A stretch of DNA of 64,000 nt from Symsagittifera roscoffensis (GCF_963678635.1 NC_087062.1:58050129-58114128), one strand, 5' to 3'. Numbered from the stretch's first letter, positions 19,295 to 29,187 are shown. The notes: generated by a model from the letters alone, not told the origin. Made by a program: numbers and translations.

Positions 19295-22200
19295 TTACTT
19301 TTTAAATTCTACTTTCTTTAATATTTTAGATTGGGGGATGAACATTTTGTAGTTTTTACGTGGTTGATTTCGGAGTCTTGTTGCTTTTCTATGTTCTGAT
19401 TTGTCTATTTCTTCTTGGGGTATTATTTGTTCTGTCATTTTTCTATTTTTTCTTGGTTTTGGAGGTTCTTTATGGTTTTGCGTATTGTTTTTGGTGGCGG
19501 TTGGTTTCGTGTTTTGATTTTCGGTGGGGTTATCATTTTGTTCTGTGTTTTTCAGATGTGGTTCATTTTGAATGATTTTTAATCCTGTGAAAGAATATAA
19601 TTGAGTTAATTCGCGGAGTGCGTATTCCTTTGGGTAATAAGGTAATAGGTTGTTTCGATGTTGAACGATTTCTTTTTTGTCTGAGTCGGTAATTTTATAT
19701 GTGACATCAGTGGGTTTTGCAATTATTTGGTAGGGTCCTTTTCGGAGGGGTTGTAATTTTTTAGAAATTCCTTTTTGAGTATTAAAATTAGGTATTAAAA
19801 CAAATGTTCCAATTTTTAAATCGGAAGCTGGTGTAAAACGTGAATTGATTTGGTCATTTATGTTTTGTCTTTGTAATAACTTTTTCGTTATTTTTTGGTA
19901 AATTTCATTGTGTTTCTTATCTCTATTTAAAATCCATTCGGTGTGTGTACCGGAGGCTAGTTTAAGAATTTGTGGGTGATGAAAATGATCTTCATCGTGA
20001 GTATGTAATGGGAGGTTATAACAAATTGAGTCTTTATTTGGTTGACAATAACCTTGTGCGTTTTTATGAGAATTTGCTGTAAACATTATTGGTTTGCGTG
20101 GCTTTTGGTTAAAAACCATTTCGTATGGTGACATTCCTAAAGTTGTCGTGATTTGTGAATTATATGCTAAGGGAAATAATTTTACATCTGCTGACCATTC
20201 GGTATATTTTGTATCATTTCCGTTGATGATACATCTAAGATATTCTTGTAGTGAACGGTTCATACCTTCGACTAAGCCGTTTGTCCAAGGTGCATGAGAT
20301 GTACGTGGTTTGTGTTTAATGTTGTATAAATGACATAGTGTTATTATTTCATTATTTATGAATTCTGTACCATTGTCTGTGACTAAAATTTCTGGTAGTC
20401 CAAATTTTGCTATCCAGTGTTCATAGAGTGTTGTGTAAGCGTAATAAGCGTTACAATGTGGTACTGGGTTAAGTGCTACATAATGTGTAAATGCGTCAAC
20501 AATTACCATAATGTACGAGTTTCCTTCTGATGAGGGTGAAATTGGTCCTTTAGTATCAAATGAGATACGATGATTAAAGTATAAACTTTGTCCTTTAAAA
20601 TCTTGTTTTTGTTCTATTTGTTTTTGATTTGGGTAAGGTTTATTTAGTTGACATACTATACAGTCATTGCATAGTACTTTTATCCAGATTGGTGCATTTG
20701 GGAAGTAAAAATTTTGTATGAAATTTGAATATGTTTTTTCTGATCCAGAGTGTCCTTTAATATTTTGTGTATGTGAAATATTAAAAGCTATAAGAATCAT
20801 ACTTATAGGGAGACATGGAACTGTAGATTCATTCAGGTTATACTCTAAAAGGTCTGTATTTTCGTTAATTGTTGTGTTGTTAAATTTGCGAAAGTATCGG
20901 AGGAGTGTTTTGTTTCCTAGAATGGTTGAATCTGCTTTGATAGGTTTAGTTTTATATTTGTGCCATGATTTCAGTTGTCTAATTACTGGGTCAAGGTTTT
21001 GATATTGTTTCAGTGTTGAAATTGTAATTGTTTCTGTTGGGGGGAGAAAAATGTTTTCGATTTCTAATTTAGATAAGGGTATTGTATCAAGTGGGTCATG
21101 GAGGTCAAAAACTTGATTTATTGTGTATTTTGAATCATTTGTTTGTGGTCCTGATAAATTTATTTTATCAGTTAAATCTTCTTTTTCAATTAGTGGAAAA
21201 TGGTCTTTTTTAGGTAGGTGTTGTTTTGTTCGTTTCTGTTGGGTGTTATTTTTTATCCATTGAGAATATGGGATTGGTTTGAAAGTTGATGTTCCAAGTA
21301 GGTCAACTTCATAATGATTATTTTGACAATCTAAATAAAGTGGGAAATGTTGTAAATTATTTATTTGTGATTGTTCAATATCAGTTTTTACTGCATATTT
21401 GCATTCCAATCGGGGTGATGTTTCGTTTTCTGCAAGGTAGAATTTTATATTTTTGGGTATTTCAACTGTTGTTTTTCGTGTAAGTAATTCAGGTGGTGTA
21501 TTTCGACTTAAGGTGTCTGGTAATGCAAGATTTTTTCCTGCAGTCCAAACTATATGTAAGTTTGGAAATTTCATTAGAATTAGTTGAAATCTGTAAACTC
21601 GGTGGTTTGGGTTAGATTTCTGTGTGAAAAGAAAAATGATGGGTTTGTGGTCTGTGAATAAAACTGTTGGATGTTTTGATCCAAGTATCAGAAATTCATA
21701 TTCTGTTAGTGTATATATTATGGCTGTACATTCTCTCATTAGAGTTGAGAGTCGTAGCTCTGCTTGAGTGAATAATCGGGAATTTGCTGATATCAGGTTC
21801 ATTTTATTTGTACCATTATGTGATTGTAATAGTGCTGCGCCGATGCCAAAGTTCGAAGCATCGCACATTGCATAAAATGGTTGATCAGGGTCTGGGATTG
21901 TATTTGAAATTTGTTCGGTTAAAAGTTTCTTTATTTCTTCGAATCGTGCTTGATGTTCTGTATTCCATTCAAAATTATTTTGTTGTCTAAGGATGTTGTA
22001 AAATGGTCGTAGATATAATTGCATTTTATAAACATATTTACTTAAAAAGTTTAACATTCCAAGGAATTCTTGGATTTTCTTTTTATTTGTTGGTGGTTGA
22101 AGTTTTTGAATAGCGTCAATGCGTGATTTCAGTGGAGTTATTGTTTTTCTTTCTATGTTATGTCCTAAGAATTTAACTCTTGTCAAAAAGAAGTGTGATT

Positions 22201-23908
22201 TATCCGGGGCGGCCTTCAGATTTTCGTTCTGAAGTATTTGATGATATTTTTCTAAAACTTTGAACATTTCGTCTTTTGTTTGTGATTGCATAAAAACATC
22301 GTCTAAATAGGTGATTGCGTTTTTCTTGAGTATTAGTGGTCTAAAAATTTTGCTCATAAAAGCTGAAAATGCTGCTGGTCCTATGGATATTCCATAGAAT
22401 AAGCGGTTAAATTCATATTGTTGGTTTCCGATAACAAATTGTGTTAAACGTCGTGATTGTTCATCTAGTGGCATTTGATTGTATGCACTATTCATATCGG
22501 CGGTTGTAAAGTATTTGCCGTTTATTTTTGTTAAAATAACTTGTATTGGTTCAATGGGCCAATTACATTTTGATTCGTCTATAAGTGAATTGAGGTATCT
22601 AGCATCGAGAACGATTTTTAATGATTCTCCTTTAGCTAGAATGATAACGGGGTTGATGAATGTGTTGCCTTTTGGTTTTTCTTCTTTATTAACTGGTGAT
22701 ATAATGTTGTATTGTTCTAAAATATCGAGTAATCTGTTTACTTTATCATGTAAGTGAATTGGTACTTTACTTGCTCTCTGTTTTTTGAAAACTGCGTCTG
22801 GTTTTAATGGGAGATGTAGTGATGAACTGATTTTGCCAACATCGAATTTTGATGTTGCATAGACTGATGAATATTTAATTAGCTGTTTGGCTAATTTTTC
22901 GAATTCGTCTTGTGTTATTTGTGAATGTTGGAAATTAAACATTGTTAAAAATTTTTGTTGGTCCTCTGTGTAGTTACTGATGTTGAATGTAGGTTTGAAA
23001 TATGGAGTTTTTGTGAAATAATCCGTATTTCTGTTTTCGTTACTTATTATATTATTTATAGATAATTCTTCATTAAGAATTGTAGATTGGCAAATATCTA
23101 GTAATTGGAGTATATTATTTACGCGATAGGCTTTTTCGTGTATTGGTGATATTGTAGCGTTGGTTTCACAATATCCTAAAAGTCCTAAAGGTAATGTTAC
23201 TTGGTAAGGTGTGTTGTTATAAACATGTAAGGAAAGAATATCTGAATTCGAATTTTTCAAATATTTTATTGATGAGATTGTGATTTTGAAAAATTTATGA
23301 ATAGGTTTGAATTCAAAATCTGACATATAAAATTTTTGTTTGTTTTGTTCTTTATCATATTGGTGAACTTGTTTGATTGAAAAATTATAGATGTTTCCTG
23401 ATAGTGGTTTCAGGTGTTTTCTTTGTTGGTTATATATTGGATAAAATTTTGAAAAGAATGGTGGTTGTTTGTTTAATCTTTGAAAAAATGTTAGGGATGT
23501 TTCTTTTGTTTTTGTATATTTATCTTTGATTAATATTTTACTATTTAGGATGTTAATTGTTGGTATATACTTCGAAATAAATGGTATTCCAATGATATTA
23601 TATTTAATATCAGTGATATGGAATATTTGTTTAAATGGCTTGTTTAGAATTTTACTTTGCTCCATTGTTCTGGTAGGGAGGAGAAATAATTGGATTTTTC
23701 CGTAGTTTATCAATGTTGATCCTTGTGCTGTTGCTAACTTACTGGAGGTTTCAAGAGGTGTTAGCTTTGGGTGTAAAGTTTTTATTTCATTCCATGTGGG
23801 AATGTTTATTATGTTTGATTCTGCTCCTGAATCAATTAAAAAATCTATTTCAAGGTCTGGTGGTTGAAATTCTTTATTTCTTGGGCTTTCTAAGAGAAAT
23901 GGTATTGT
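19295..23908 (-). CDS. pol: Pol polyprotein: protease, reverse transcriptase, RNase H, integrase
   Basis: This frame is open for 1537 codons directly after the gag UGA and in the same frame. Counting from the codon after UGA, an aspartic-protease DSGA lies at about 26-29. The reverse-transcriptase YLDD is at about 534-537, preceded by the DMNSAYNQ block. An RNase H CDAS segment is near 680. An integrase His2Cys2 zinc region lies at about 1049-1082. The integrase triad D1118, D1178, E1214 shows the D-35-E spacing, and a GPY motif is near 1393. The C-terminal tail is basic. Domain order is that of Ty3/gypsy. There is no ATG before the protease; the only early start-like codon in this frame is a TTG at 23713, after the protease site. 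Expression as a Gag-Pol readthrough product is therefore the simple reading. Confidence 0.95.
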   Translation of the reverse strand, partial: TIPFLLESPRNKEFQPPDLEIDFLIDSGAESNIINIPTWNEIKTLHPKLTPLETSSKLATAQGSTLINYGKIQLFLLPTRTMEQSKILNKPFKQIFHITDIKYNIIGIPFISKYIPTINILNSKILIKDKYTKTKETSLTFFQRLNKQPPFFSKFYPIYNQQRKHLKPLSGNIYNFSIKQVHQYDKEQNKQKFYMSDFEFKPIHKFFKITISSIKYLKNSNSDILSLHVYNNTPYQVTLPLGLLGYCETNATISPIHEKAYRVNNILQLLDICQSTILNEELSINNIISNENRNTDYFTKTPYFKPTFNISNYTEDQQKFLTMFNFQHSQITQDEFEKLAKQLIKYSSVYATSKFDVGKISSSLHLPLKPDAVFKKQRASKVPIHLHDKVNRLLDILEQYNIISPVNKEEKPKGNTFINPVIILAKGESLKIVLDARYLNSLIDESKCNWPIEPIQVILTKINGKYFTTADMNSAYNQMPLDEQSRRLTQFVIGNQQYEFNRLFYGISIGPAAFSAFMSKIFRPLILKKNAITYLDDVFMQSQTKDEMFKVLEKYHQILQNENLKAAPDKSHFFLTRVKFLGHNIERKTITPLKSRIDAIQKLQPPTNKKKIQEFLGMLNFLSKYVYKMQLYLRPFYNILRQQNNFEWNTEHQARFEEIKKLLTEQISNTIPDPDQPFYAMCDASNFGIGAALLQSHNGTNKMNLISANSRLFTQAELRLSTLMRECTAIIYTLTEYEFLILGSKHPTVLFTDHKPIIFLFTQKSNPNHRVYRFQLILMKFPNLHIVWTAGKNLALPDTLSRNTPPELLTRKTTVEIPKNIKFYLAENETSPRLECKYAVKTDIEQSQINNLQHFPLYLDCQNNHYEVDLLGTSTFKPIPYSQWIKNNTQQKRTKQHLPKKDHFPLIEKEDLTDKINLSGPQTNDSKYTINQVFDLHDPLDTIPLSKLEIENIFLPPTETITISTLKQYQNLDPVIRQLKSWHKYKTKPIKADSTILGNKTLLRYFRKFNNTTINENTDLLEYNLNESTVPCLPISMILIAFNISHTQNIKGHSGSEKTYSNFIQNFYFPNAPIWIKVLCNDCIVCQLNKPYPNQKQIEQKQDFKGQSLYFNHRISFDTKGPISPSSEGNSYIMVIVDAFTHYVALNPVPHCNAYYAYTTLYEHWIAKFGLPEILVTDNGTEFINNEIITLCHLYNIKHKPRTSHAPWTNGLVEGMNRSLQEYLRCIINGNDTKYTEWSADVKLFPLAYNSQITTTLGMSPYEMVFNQKPRKPIMFTANSHKNAQGYCQPNKDSICYNLPLHTHDEDHFHHPQILKLASGTHTEWILNRDKKHNEIYQKITKKLLQRQNINDQINSRFTPASDLKIGTFVLIPNFNTQKGISKKLQPLRKGPYQIIAKPTDVTYKITDSDKKEIVQHRNNLLPYYPKEYALRELTQLYSFTGLKIIQNEPHLKNTEQNDNPTENQNTKPTATKNNTQNHKEPPKPRKNRKMTEQIIPQEEIDKSEHRKATRLRNQPRKNYKMFIPQSKILKKVEFKK

Positions 23909-23911
23909 TCA
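23909..23911 (-). promoter_or_regulatory. In-frame UGA between gag and pol, candidate readthrough stop
   Basis: Gag ends ATT TGA and the following codons ACA ATA CCA continue in the same frame into the protease and the rest of Pol. No other stop separates them. This is the arrangement of gammaretroviruses, which suppress a single stop, though here the stop is UGA. A recent nonsense mutation in an originally fused gag-pol is the alternative. The decayed copy does not reach this point, so it cannot decide. Confidence 0.7.
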
Positions 23912-26900
23912 AATTTTTTCTTTGGGTTGTTCTTTTTGTATATTTTGATAAATGTGGTTTGTATTCAAGCATTTTGTTTTGGTGTTTTTATTGGTTTGAT
24001 CTGTAGTGTTAATCTCATTTGTTTCTTGCGTCGTTGGTGTGGAATTTATGGGTGTAGTGTAATAATTTTGAAGAAATTCTGATTGATTTTCATATATGTG
24101 TGATGGAAAGGGTTGTTCATATATGACAGATTCATAGTCATTTTCGACTTTTATCATATTGATAGAAAGAGTGTTTTCAGTATCACTTTCTGAATCTGAT
24201 GATGTACAGTTTATTTGATTGAGTTGTAACGTATCAGTTTCTGTGTTATCAATACCTGGGGGGTCTGATGTTGTTTCTGGATTAGCTTGTACTTGATTGA
24301 TTTGTCTTTGATGTTTAGGTGTACTGCTTCTATGACGATTATTAGAGTTATTATAGTTATTATTATTCCGGTGTGGTGATTGGGAATAATTTCTATAACG
24401 ATTATTATAACTTGGGTGTCGATTTTGTGAATTATTTCGCGATCTGTTTTGGTAATTATTGTTTGGTCTGTTATAGTTCGATCTATTATATGAGTTATTC
24501 CTTGATCGATTGTTCGGGTAATTCTGATTTCGATTGTTTGAATAACTTCTATTTCTATTATAGGAGTAGTTTCTATTCCTATTGTATGATGAATTTCGTG
24601 ATTGGTTGTTTGGATAGTAGTTATTTCTTGATTGGGAATTAGATCTAGAAACAAATCGTTGTGTATTTGAATTTGATCTGGAGTAGTTATTTCTACTATT
24701 TGGTCTATTGTAGTGATTTTGTGATGAATTATACGTGTTTCTTCGTTCTGGTGATCTTCCTCTATAACTTGAGTTATATGGGGATTGATTTCTTGTATAA
24801 TTTGTATTGTTCGGGAGTGGTTTTCCTGAACTGTTGTTGCTGTGAACTGTTTTGTTCGGTAAATTTTGATCTTTTTTCATGTATTGATAGAATGATTTAT
24901 TTGGTTCTTTGTATTTTTGAGGTTTATTTTGACTATCTTGCTGCTTTTGTTTACATTCGGAAATACTATGTCCGTATCGTCGGCAATAATTACACCATTT
25001 TTTGAAAGATGGTTTGCCTTTAAAGTTCGGGTTCTTTTCGTAAATATTGAGTATTTCAGTGATTTTTTCAACGAGGTCTGTTTCTGATTCCTGTATATTA
25101 TTAATATTAGTGGGAGTCGTTTCAATTCTGTTAACGTATTGTAATTTCAGATTTTCCGTTTCTTCTAGTTTCATCGTGATTTCTGCTTGTTCTAGTTTGT
25201 CTACTAGTTTTCGAAAATCTAAATCGGGTTCTCGAATTGAAGAAGGATGGGATGCTCTCTTTTTTATTGCTATTTTCCGTAATTGTGGTGTTAAGGTCAT
25301 CATTAAGATTTCTGTCATCTTTGTGTTTTTATAGTCATGTGTATTTAGTGAATATGCTTTTCGAACTAGTGTTTCGATTCGTACTGCTATTTGCTTGATG
25401 GTTTCGTTTGGTAATCTGCGAATTTCATTACATAAAACTCTTTGTTGTTGTTTGTTTCTTTCAGAGTCAAACATTTTTGAAAATTCTTGTGTAAATCTTT
25501 TCCAGTTTGATTTTATTTCTAGAGGTAGTACTGAAAACCATTTTTGGGCTGCGCCATCTAAGGTTGTTTGTATCAACGCTGTGCGTCGATGTATCCAGTT
25601 TTGATGTAGTGGCGTATTAATTGGTTCAGGTCCTATATTTAAAATCAAATTTGCTGTTACTGCATTTAAGTAATCTTCTACGGAGTATTCAGGGTCTGTT
25701 CCTGTGAAAACCATTAAGGGTTTGTTTGATGTTATTGATGATCCACCCATTAGGTATGGATTCATTGTCATTTGTAATGATTCTGCTGCATTTGGCATTT
25801 GAGAAAAATTTGAAAGTTGGTTTCTTGTTATTTCATGTTGTTGAAGATAATATGGGAGTGGTATTTCATTTTGCATTTGTGATGCTTGATACGAGTGTGC
25901 AGTCATTGGATTTTGTTGTTGAATTGGTTGAAAAGATTGTGTATTAATTGGATTTTGTTGTTGAATTGGTTGTTGATGTTGTGCATCTATCGGTTGTGGA
26001 GAAAAATTCCTATAATTTGCACGTGTTTTCTGTATTCCTTGTCTACGATATTCTTGAGTATTTGGTGCAAATATATCTGGTTGTAAGAAATCGTCATCTG
26101 AGGATAAATAATCCATTTGATAAGATGTTTGTTTTTTATTTTTATTTTGTTGAAAAAATGGGTAATTTTCACTGCGATCCTGTGGAGGGTTTGGTTGAAA
26201 ATTTTTGGAATTATATTGGGCCGTTGGGTTATCCCAGTTTCGAGGTTTTGTATATTGATTAAAATTCCTTTGTGGTTGATAATTTGTTTTTGATGGATGT
26301 GTATAATTATAATTATGGTCTGCAAAGTTGTTTCTAGTGAATGTTTTGCGTGTTTTTGATGGTATTGTCATGGGTCTGTATGTTTGGTAATCCATATGTG
26401 AATATTTAGGGGCAACCGAAGGTTTAACGGTTGATTGTAAGGTTACCTGTGTTTGTGAAGGATTTGTATTTCTTGGTGTTGTTAAATTTGGGCGTATTGG
26501 TGAAATACTTTGTTGTGTAGTTGTTGTGTGTACAATTTCTTCATTTATGAAGTGTGATGGTGTCTGGATATCTTGTTGAGTAAGATTCCTAGTTCCATTG
26601 AGGTTTTCGTTGTGTATGACTGTAGAGTTTAAACTATTATTTTGTGTATCGGGTAAAAATGTATTATAGTTTAATGGTGTTGCATCAATTGTTAATGGTA
26701 TTACTCTTACATAATCTCTTATGTAAGATATTGTACCTATTGCTTGACTTGAGATTGATTGTGGAAAGCTTATAAATGCGGGATGAGACCATTCGGGGTC
26801 CCAAACATAATCTGATTGTTCTGTGATAGCGGTATCATCGTTCGAATTTTGGGGTCTAAAATTTTTTCTTGCTTGTGCAATTAAATCAATATTGTGTGTG

Positions 26901-27517
26901 AAATAATCTATTATGAACCATGCTAAAATTTTTTGTAGATCGTGTTTGGTATGTTGTGAAACGTCATCTTTCGTGAAATTTTCTTTAATGATGTTTAAAT
27001 AACTAGAGAGTAGTGTAATTTCATGTCGTACTTTTAAATGTTTAGATGTTTCTGTCGGTGAGACATTTGTTAATGGGATTTCGTTTTCTAATATCGAAAT
27101 ATAACTATATATTATTGCGAAAACTTCATTAGTGAAAATGGAGTTTGCTCTTTGTGAGTTATGGTATTGGATGCTTTTAATATATTCTGAAAAAACTTTT
27201 GAAAATTCTAAATCAAGATCGTCTGTTTGAATAGTATATGTTCTATTATTATGGTTTGGGGAAGTGAATTCTATGGAGTAGATTCCATACTGTTGTGTTA
27301 TGTTGCATATATCTTTTAGATAGTGATCTATGATTTGTCTTTTGATTTTTACATCGGGGAACTCTGTTTTACATGGACTGATTCCGGGTTCAAATAAATT
27401 TACGAGTAAATTTTGACAAAATATGTGTTGTCCTCTATCAGTATCTGCGTCTACTATAAAAGGAAAGATTTCATCGTCATCTGGAGTTTCGTCACCTGGG
27501 GTGTGTGTTGAACTCAT
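23909..27517 (-). CDS. gag: Gag polyprotein, 1202 aa
   Basis: The start is the ATG at 27517, inside the end of ORF2. The N-terminal about 250 residues form a folded-looking domain that I do not recognise but that is conserved in the decayed relative. A Pro/Gln/Asn-rich linker follows, with a duplicated QPIQQQNP segment. The capsid-like region (about 595-760) has the FTGTDP, WIHRRTALI and KWFSVLP blocks of the retrotransposon gag family. One zinc knuckle, CX2CX4HX4C, lies at residues 842-855 (24953-24994). Residues about 920-1065 are a repetitive Arg/Asn/Tyr/Ser-rich tract, probably RNA-binding. At 1202 aa it is far longer than usual gypsy Gag. An acceptor-like TTAACAG ends at 27533, 15 bases before the ATG. 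Confidence 0.92.
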   Translation of the reverse strand: MSSTHTPGDETPDDDEIFPFIVDADTDRGQHIFCQNLLVNLFEPGISPCKTEFPDVKIKRQIIDHYLKDICNITQQYGIYSIEFTSPNHNNRTYTIQTDDLDLEFSKVFSEYIKSIQYHNSQRANSIFTNEVFAIIYSYISILENEIPLTNVSPTETSKHLKVRHEITLLSSYLNIIKENFTKDDVSQHTKHDLQKILAWFIIDYFTHNIDLIAQARKNFRPQNSNDDTAITEQSDYVWDPEWSHPAFISFPQSISSQAIGTISYIRDYVRVIPLTIDATPLNYNTFLPDTQNNSLNSTVIHNENLNGTRNLTQQDIQTPSHFINEEIVHTTTTQQSISPIRPNLTTPRNTNPSQTQVTLQSTVKPSVAPKYSHMDYQTYRPMTIPSKTRKTFTRNNFADHNYNYTHPSKTNYQPQRNFNQYTKPRNWDNPTAQYNSKNFQPNPPQDRSENYPFFQQNKNKKQTSYQMDYLSSDDDFLQPDIFAPNTQEYRRQGIQKTRANYRNFSPQPIDAQHQQPIQQQNPINTQSFQPIQQQNPMTAHSYQASQMQNEIPLPYYLQQHEITRNQLSNFSQMPNAAESLQMTMNPYLMGGSSITSNKPLMVFTGTDPEYSVEDYLNAVTANLILNIGPEPINTPLHQNWIHRRTALIQTTLDGAAQKWFSVLPLEIKSNWKRFTQEFSKMFDSERNKQQQRVLCNEIRRLPNETIKQIAVRIETLVRKAYSLNTHDYKNTKMTEILMMTLTPQLRKIAIKKRASHPSSIREPDLDFRKLVDKLEQAEITMKLEETENLKLQYVNRIETTPTNINNIQESETDLVEKITEILNIYEKNPNFKGKPSFKKWCNYCRRYGHSISECKQKQQDSQNKPQKYKEPNKSFYQYMKKDQNLPNKTVHSNNSSGKPLPNNTNYTRNQSPYNSSYRGRSPERRNTYNSSQNHYNRPNSRNNYSRSNSNTQRFVSRSNSQSRNNYYPNNQSRNSSYNRNRNYSYNRNRSYSNNRNQNYPNNRSRNNSYNRSNYNRPNNNYQNRSRNNSQNRHPSYNNRYRNYSQSPHRNNNNYNNSNNRHRSSTPKHQRQINQVQANPETTSDPPGIDNTETDTLQLNQINCTSSDSESDTENTLSINMIKVENDYESVIYEQPFPSHIYENQSEFLQNYYTTPINSTPTTQETNEINTTDQTNKNTKTKCLNTNHIYQNIQKEQPKEKI

Positions 27518-27959
27518 TTTTTCGTTCGATGACTGTTAATATGTAATTATTAATGTGTCGAATTGGTTGATTCCAATTGTATAGATGTACTGGTTTGTGT
27601 TTGTACTGCTTTTTTATTCTTCTTTTTCCTCTTTGTGATGAATTTGAAGTTGTTTCTGAGTCAGAAAAATATAATTGATCGTGTTGTGGGTAATTTTTAT
27701 CTATTGATTCTTTTAATTTGTAAAGTTCGTCTAAACTGTTGGTTTCTGATTCTGAAAATGCGTTTCGATTTTTTGAAAATCTTTTTCGTGTTATTTGTCT
27801 TTGTTTAGTTATTATTTTTCTTTTTAGTGTTTGTCGTTTTGTGCGAATGTATCCAACTGTTTGTGTATGAGGTGTGATTACAAGGTCGTATTTTTTGTTA
27901 TCTATTTCACAATTGTGTAAAATGATTGTTTGTTTATTTCCTAGGTTTTTAAATGACAT
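27492..27959 (-). CDS. ORF2, small basic protein preceding Gag, 155 aa
   Basis: From the ATG at 27959 this protein has a strongly basic centre (many Lys/Arg around residues 38-65) and two Ser/Glu-rich patches (SESET and SDSETT). It has no membrane segment and no recognised domain. Its last 26 bases overlap the start of gag in another frame, so gag could be reached by reinitiation, a frameshift or its own spliced mRNA. Relics at 2290-2745 and 4820-5345 show that it is a stable part of the family. A nucleic-acid-binding or regulatory role is a guess from charge alone. Confidence 0.65.
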   Translation of the reverse strand: MSFKNLGNKQTIILHNCEIDNKKYDLVITPHTQTVGYIRTKRQTLKRKIITKQRQITRKRFSKNRNAFSESETNSLDELYKLKESIDKNYPQHDQLYFSDSETTSNSSQRGKRRIKKQYKHKPVHLYNWNQPIRHINNYILTVIERKNEFNTHPR

Positions 27960-28885
27960 AAGGTTTAGAATGACGGATGCAAAGGTTGTTAAATGATTTC
28001 TATTTTCTTAAACTGTTAGTTCTTACGATTTTTTGGTTAGCTTAACCTGGGTCTATTTGTTCAGGGTTGGAGAGAAAAGTATATCGATTCCGAAGAATGA
28101 TTTTTACTTTCTTGTGACTAGTATAAGCTAAGGTGTTAACTTACTTAATCTTACTTAGGGGTAGTGATTGTGTTCAAGGGTTGGAGAATAGTAAATCGAT
28201 CCACAAGGTTCAGGTATAATTAGAACGCGAGTAGTTCGTTAGATACTATTTTAAACTTACTAAGTCTAAGATTTATCTTGGGCCTGGTAAGAGGGGGGGT
28301 CAAGTGAAGGATGAATAACCGAAGTTCTTCACTGTTTATCCTAATTTGAATGATTAGTTTTGTTTTAAAAATTTCTATTAGTCCTGGGTTTTTAGAAAGG
28401 GTTGGGTAGTGAATCGACGTTTGAGGTCGTTAGACACTAATTAAGTGGGTGGGGGAGAACAAAGTTGTTCTGTTTGATCCAAGGATAAGCCTTGATGATC
28501 AAATTTAAAATTTAATTAAGTAGAAAATGATTTAAGATCCAAGGATAAGCCTTGATGATCTGGTTTTAAAAATTAAGTGACTTTAAGTTTTAATAAAGTT
28601 TTAAATTTGTGTAAAGGAAAGATTAGTGTTTTATGATATTAGTGAGTTGATGATTGCTGTTGTGTTTTAGGTGATGAAGCTGGAACAACAAGATGATTTA
28701 TGATTACTAACCATTTATTGTCATGCTGCTAATTTTTATTTTTATTTTCCAATAAATATTTTTCAAACATGTTTTGTATAATACTGCAGATAGGAAAACG
28801 ATCTTAGATCTTTTTATCAATCGTTATTGTATAATATTAATTTTGTTTAGCGCCTGAAATGATTTTGAAGATTAACTTCAAGGTT
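27960..28885 (-). promoter_or_regulatory. Leader with splice donors and repeated stem-loops
   Basis: No ORF of note lies between ORF1 and ORF2. On the minus strand there are donor-like sites GTAAGT at 28144-28139 and 28260-28255 and GTAAGA at 28154-28149. The 28144 site is kept at the matching place in both copies of the decayed element (2937-2932 and 5688-5683). Two identical 25-base units (plus strand starting GATCCAAGG) at 28476-28500 and 28536-28560 each fold as CAAGG-CTTAT-CCTTG. Related, degraded units occur near 6030, 6093 and 6144. Major splice donor and packaging or dimerisation signals are plausible for this position. Confidence 0.55.
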
Positions 28886-29119
28886 TTATGTTTGCAAATG
28901 GAAATCTAAATTCATTGCAAGTAGTATTCGAAATATAAAAGTTTGTTCTGGCTTTTGCCGAACTATCATATAACTATACGGCAAGTTTCTACTTTGTCGT
29001 ATGTCGTCTTTGGTTCGAGGTCTTCTTCCAATTCCGGGTAGTTCTATTATGGTTCGGAATATTGGCTCTGATCTATTGAGTCGGAGAGACATTTCAATTA
29101 AATTATTGTCGTATAACAT
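28886..29119 (-). CDS. ORF1, leader protein, 77 aa
   Basis: The ATG at 29119 lies 69 bases after the primer-binding site, so this is the first ORF of a full-length transcript. The peptide is basic in the middle (PGIGRRPRTK) with no membrane segment. The decayed element encodes a recognisable homologue at 6730-6569, sharing NNLIEMSLRLN and PGI, before a frameshift. Protein-level conservation despite base changes argues for function. I know no counterpart in other elements. It may be a small regulatory protein, or an upstream ORF controlling downstream translation. Confidence 0.65.
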   Translation of the reverse strand: MLYDNNLIEMSLRLNRSEPIFRTIIELPGIGRRPRTKDDIRQSRNLPYSYMIVRQKPEQTFIFRILLAMNLDFHLQT

Positions 29120-29187
29120 TTTGTAAATGTTTTTGTCTAATTTCTAATCTAATTTTGGTTAATTCTAATCTAGTAAGGTCTTGTTCG

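Noticed and set aside
23909-23911. UGA as selenocysteine codon
   Set aside because: The position at the gag-pol border with no SECIS-like element recognised makes readthrough or mutation far more likely.
24373-25334. Plus-strand open frames inside gag (for example 24373-24642, 24661-25005)
   Set aside because: They mirror the repetitive Arg/Asn/Tyr/Ser tract of Gag on the other strand; Tyr/Ser/Phe/Cys low-complexity composition only.
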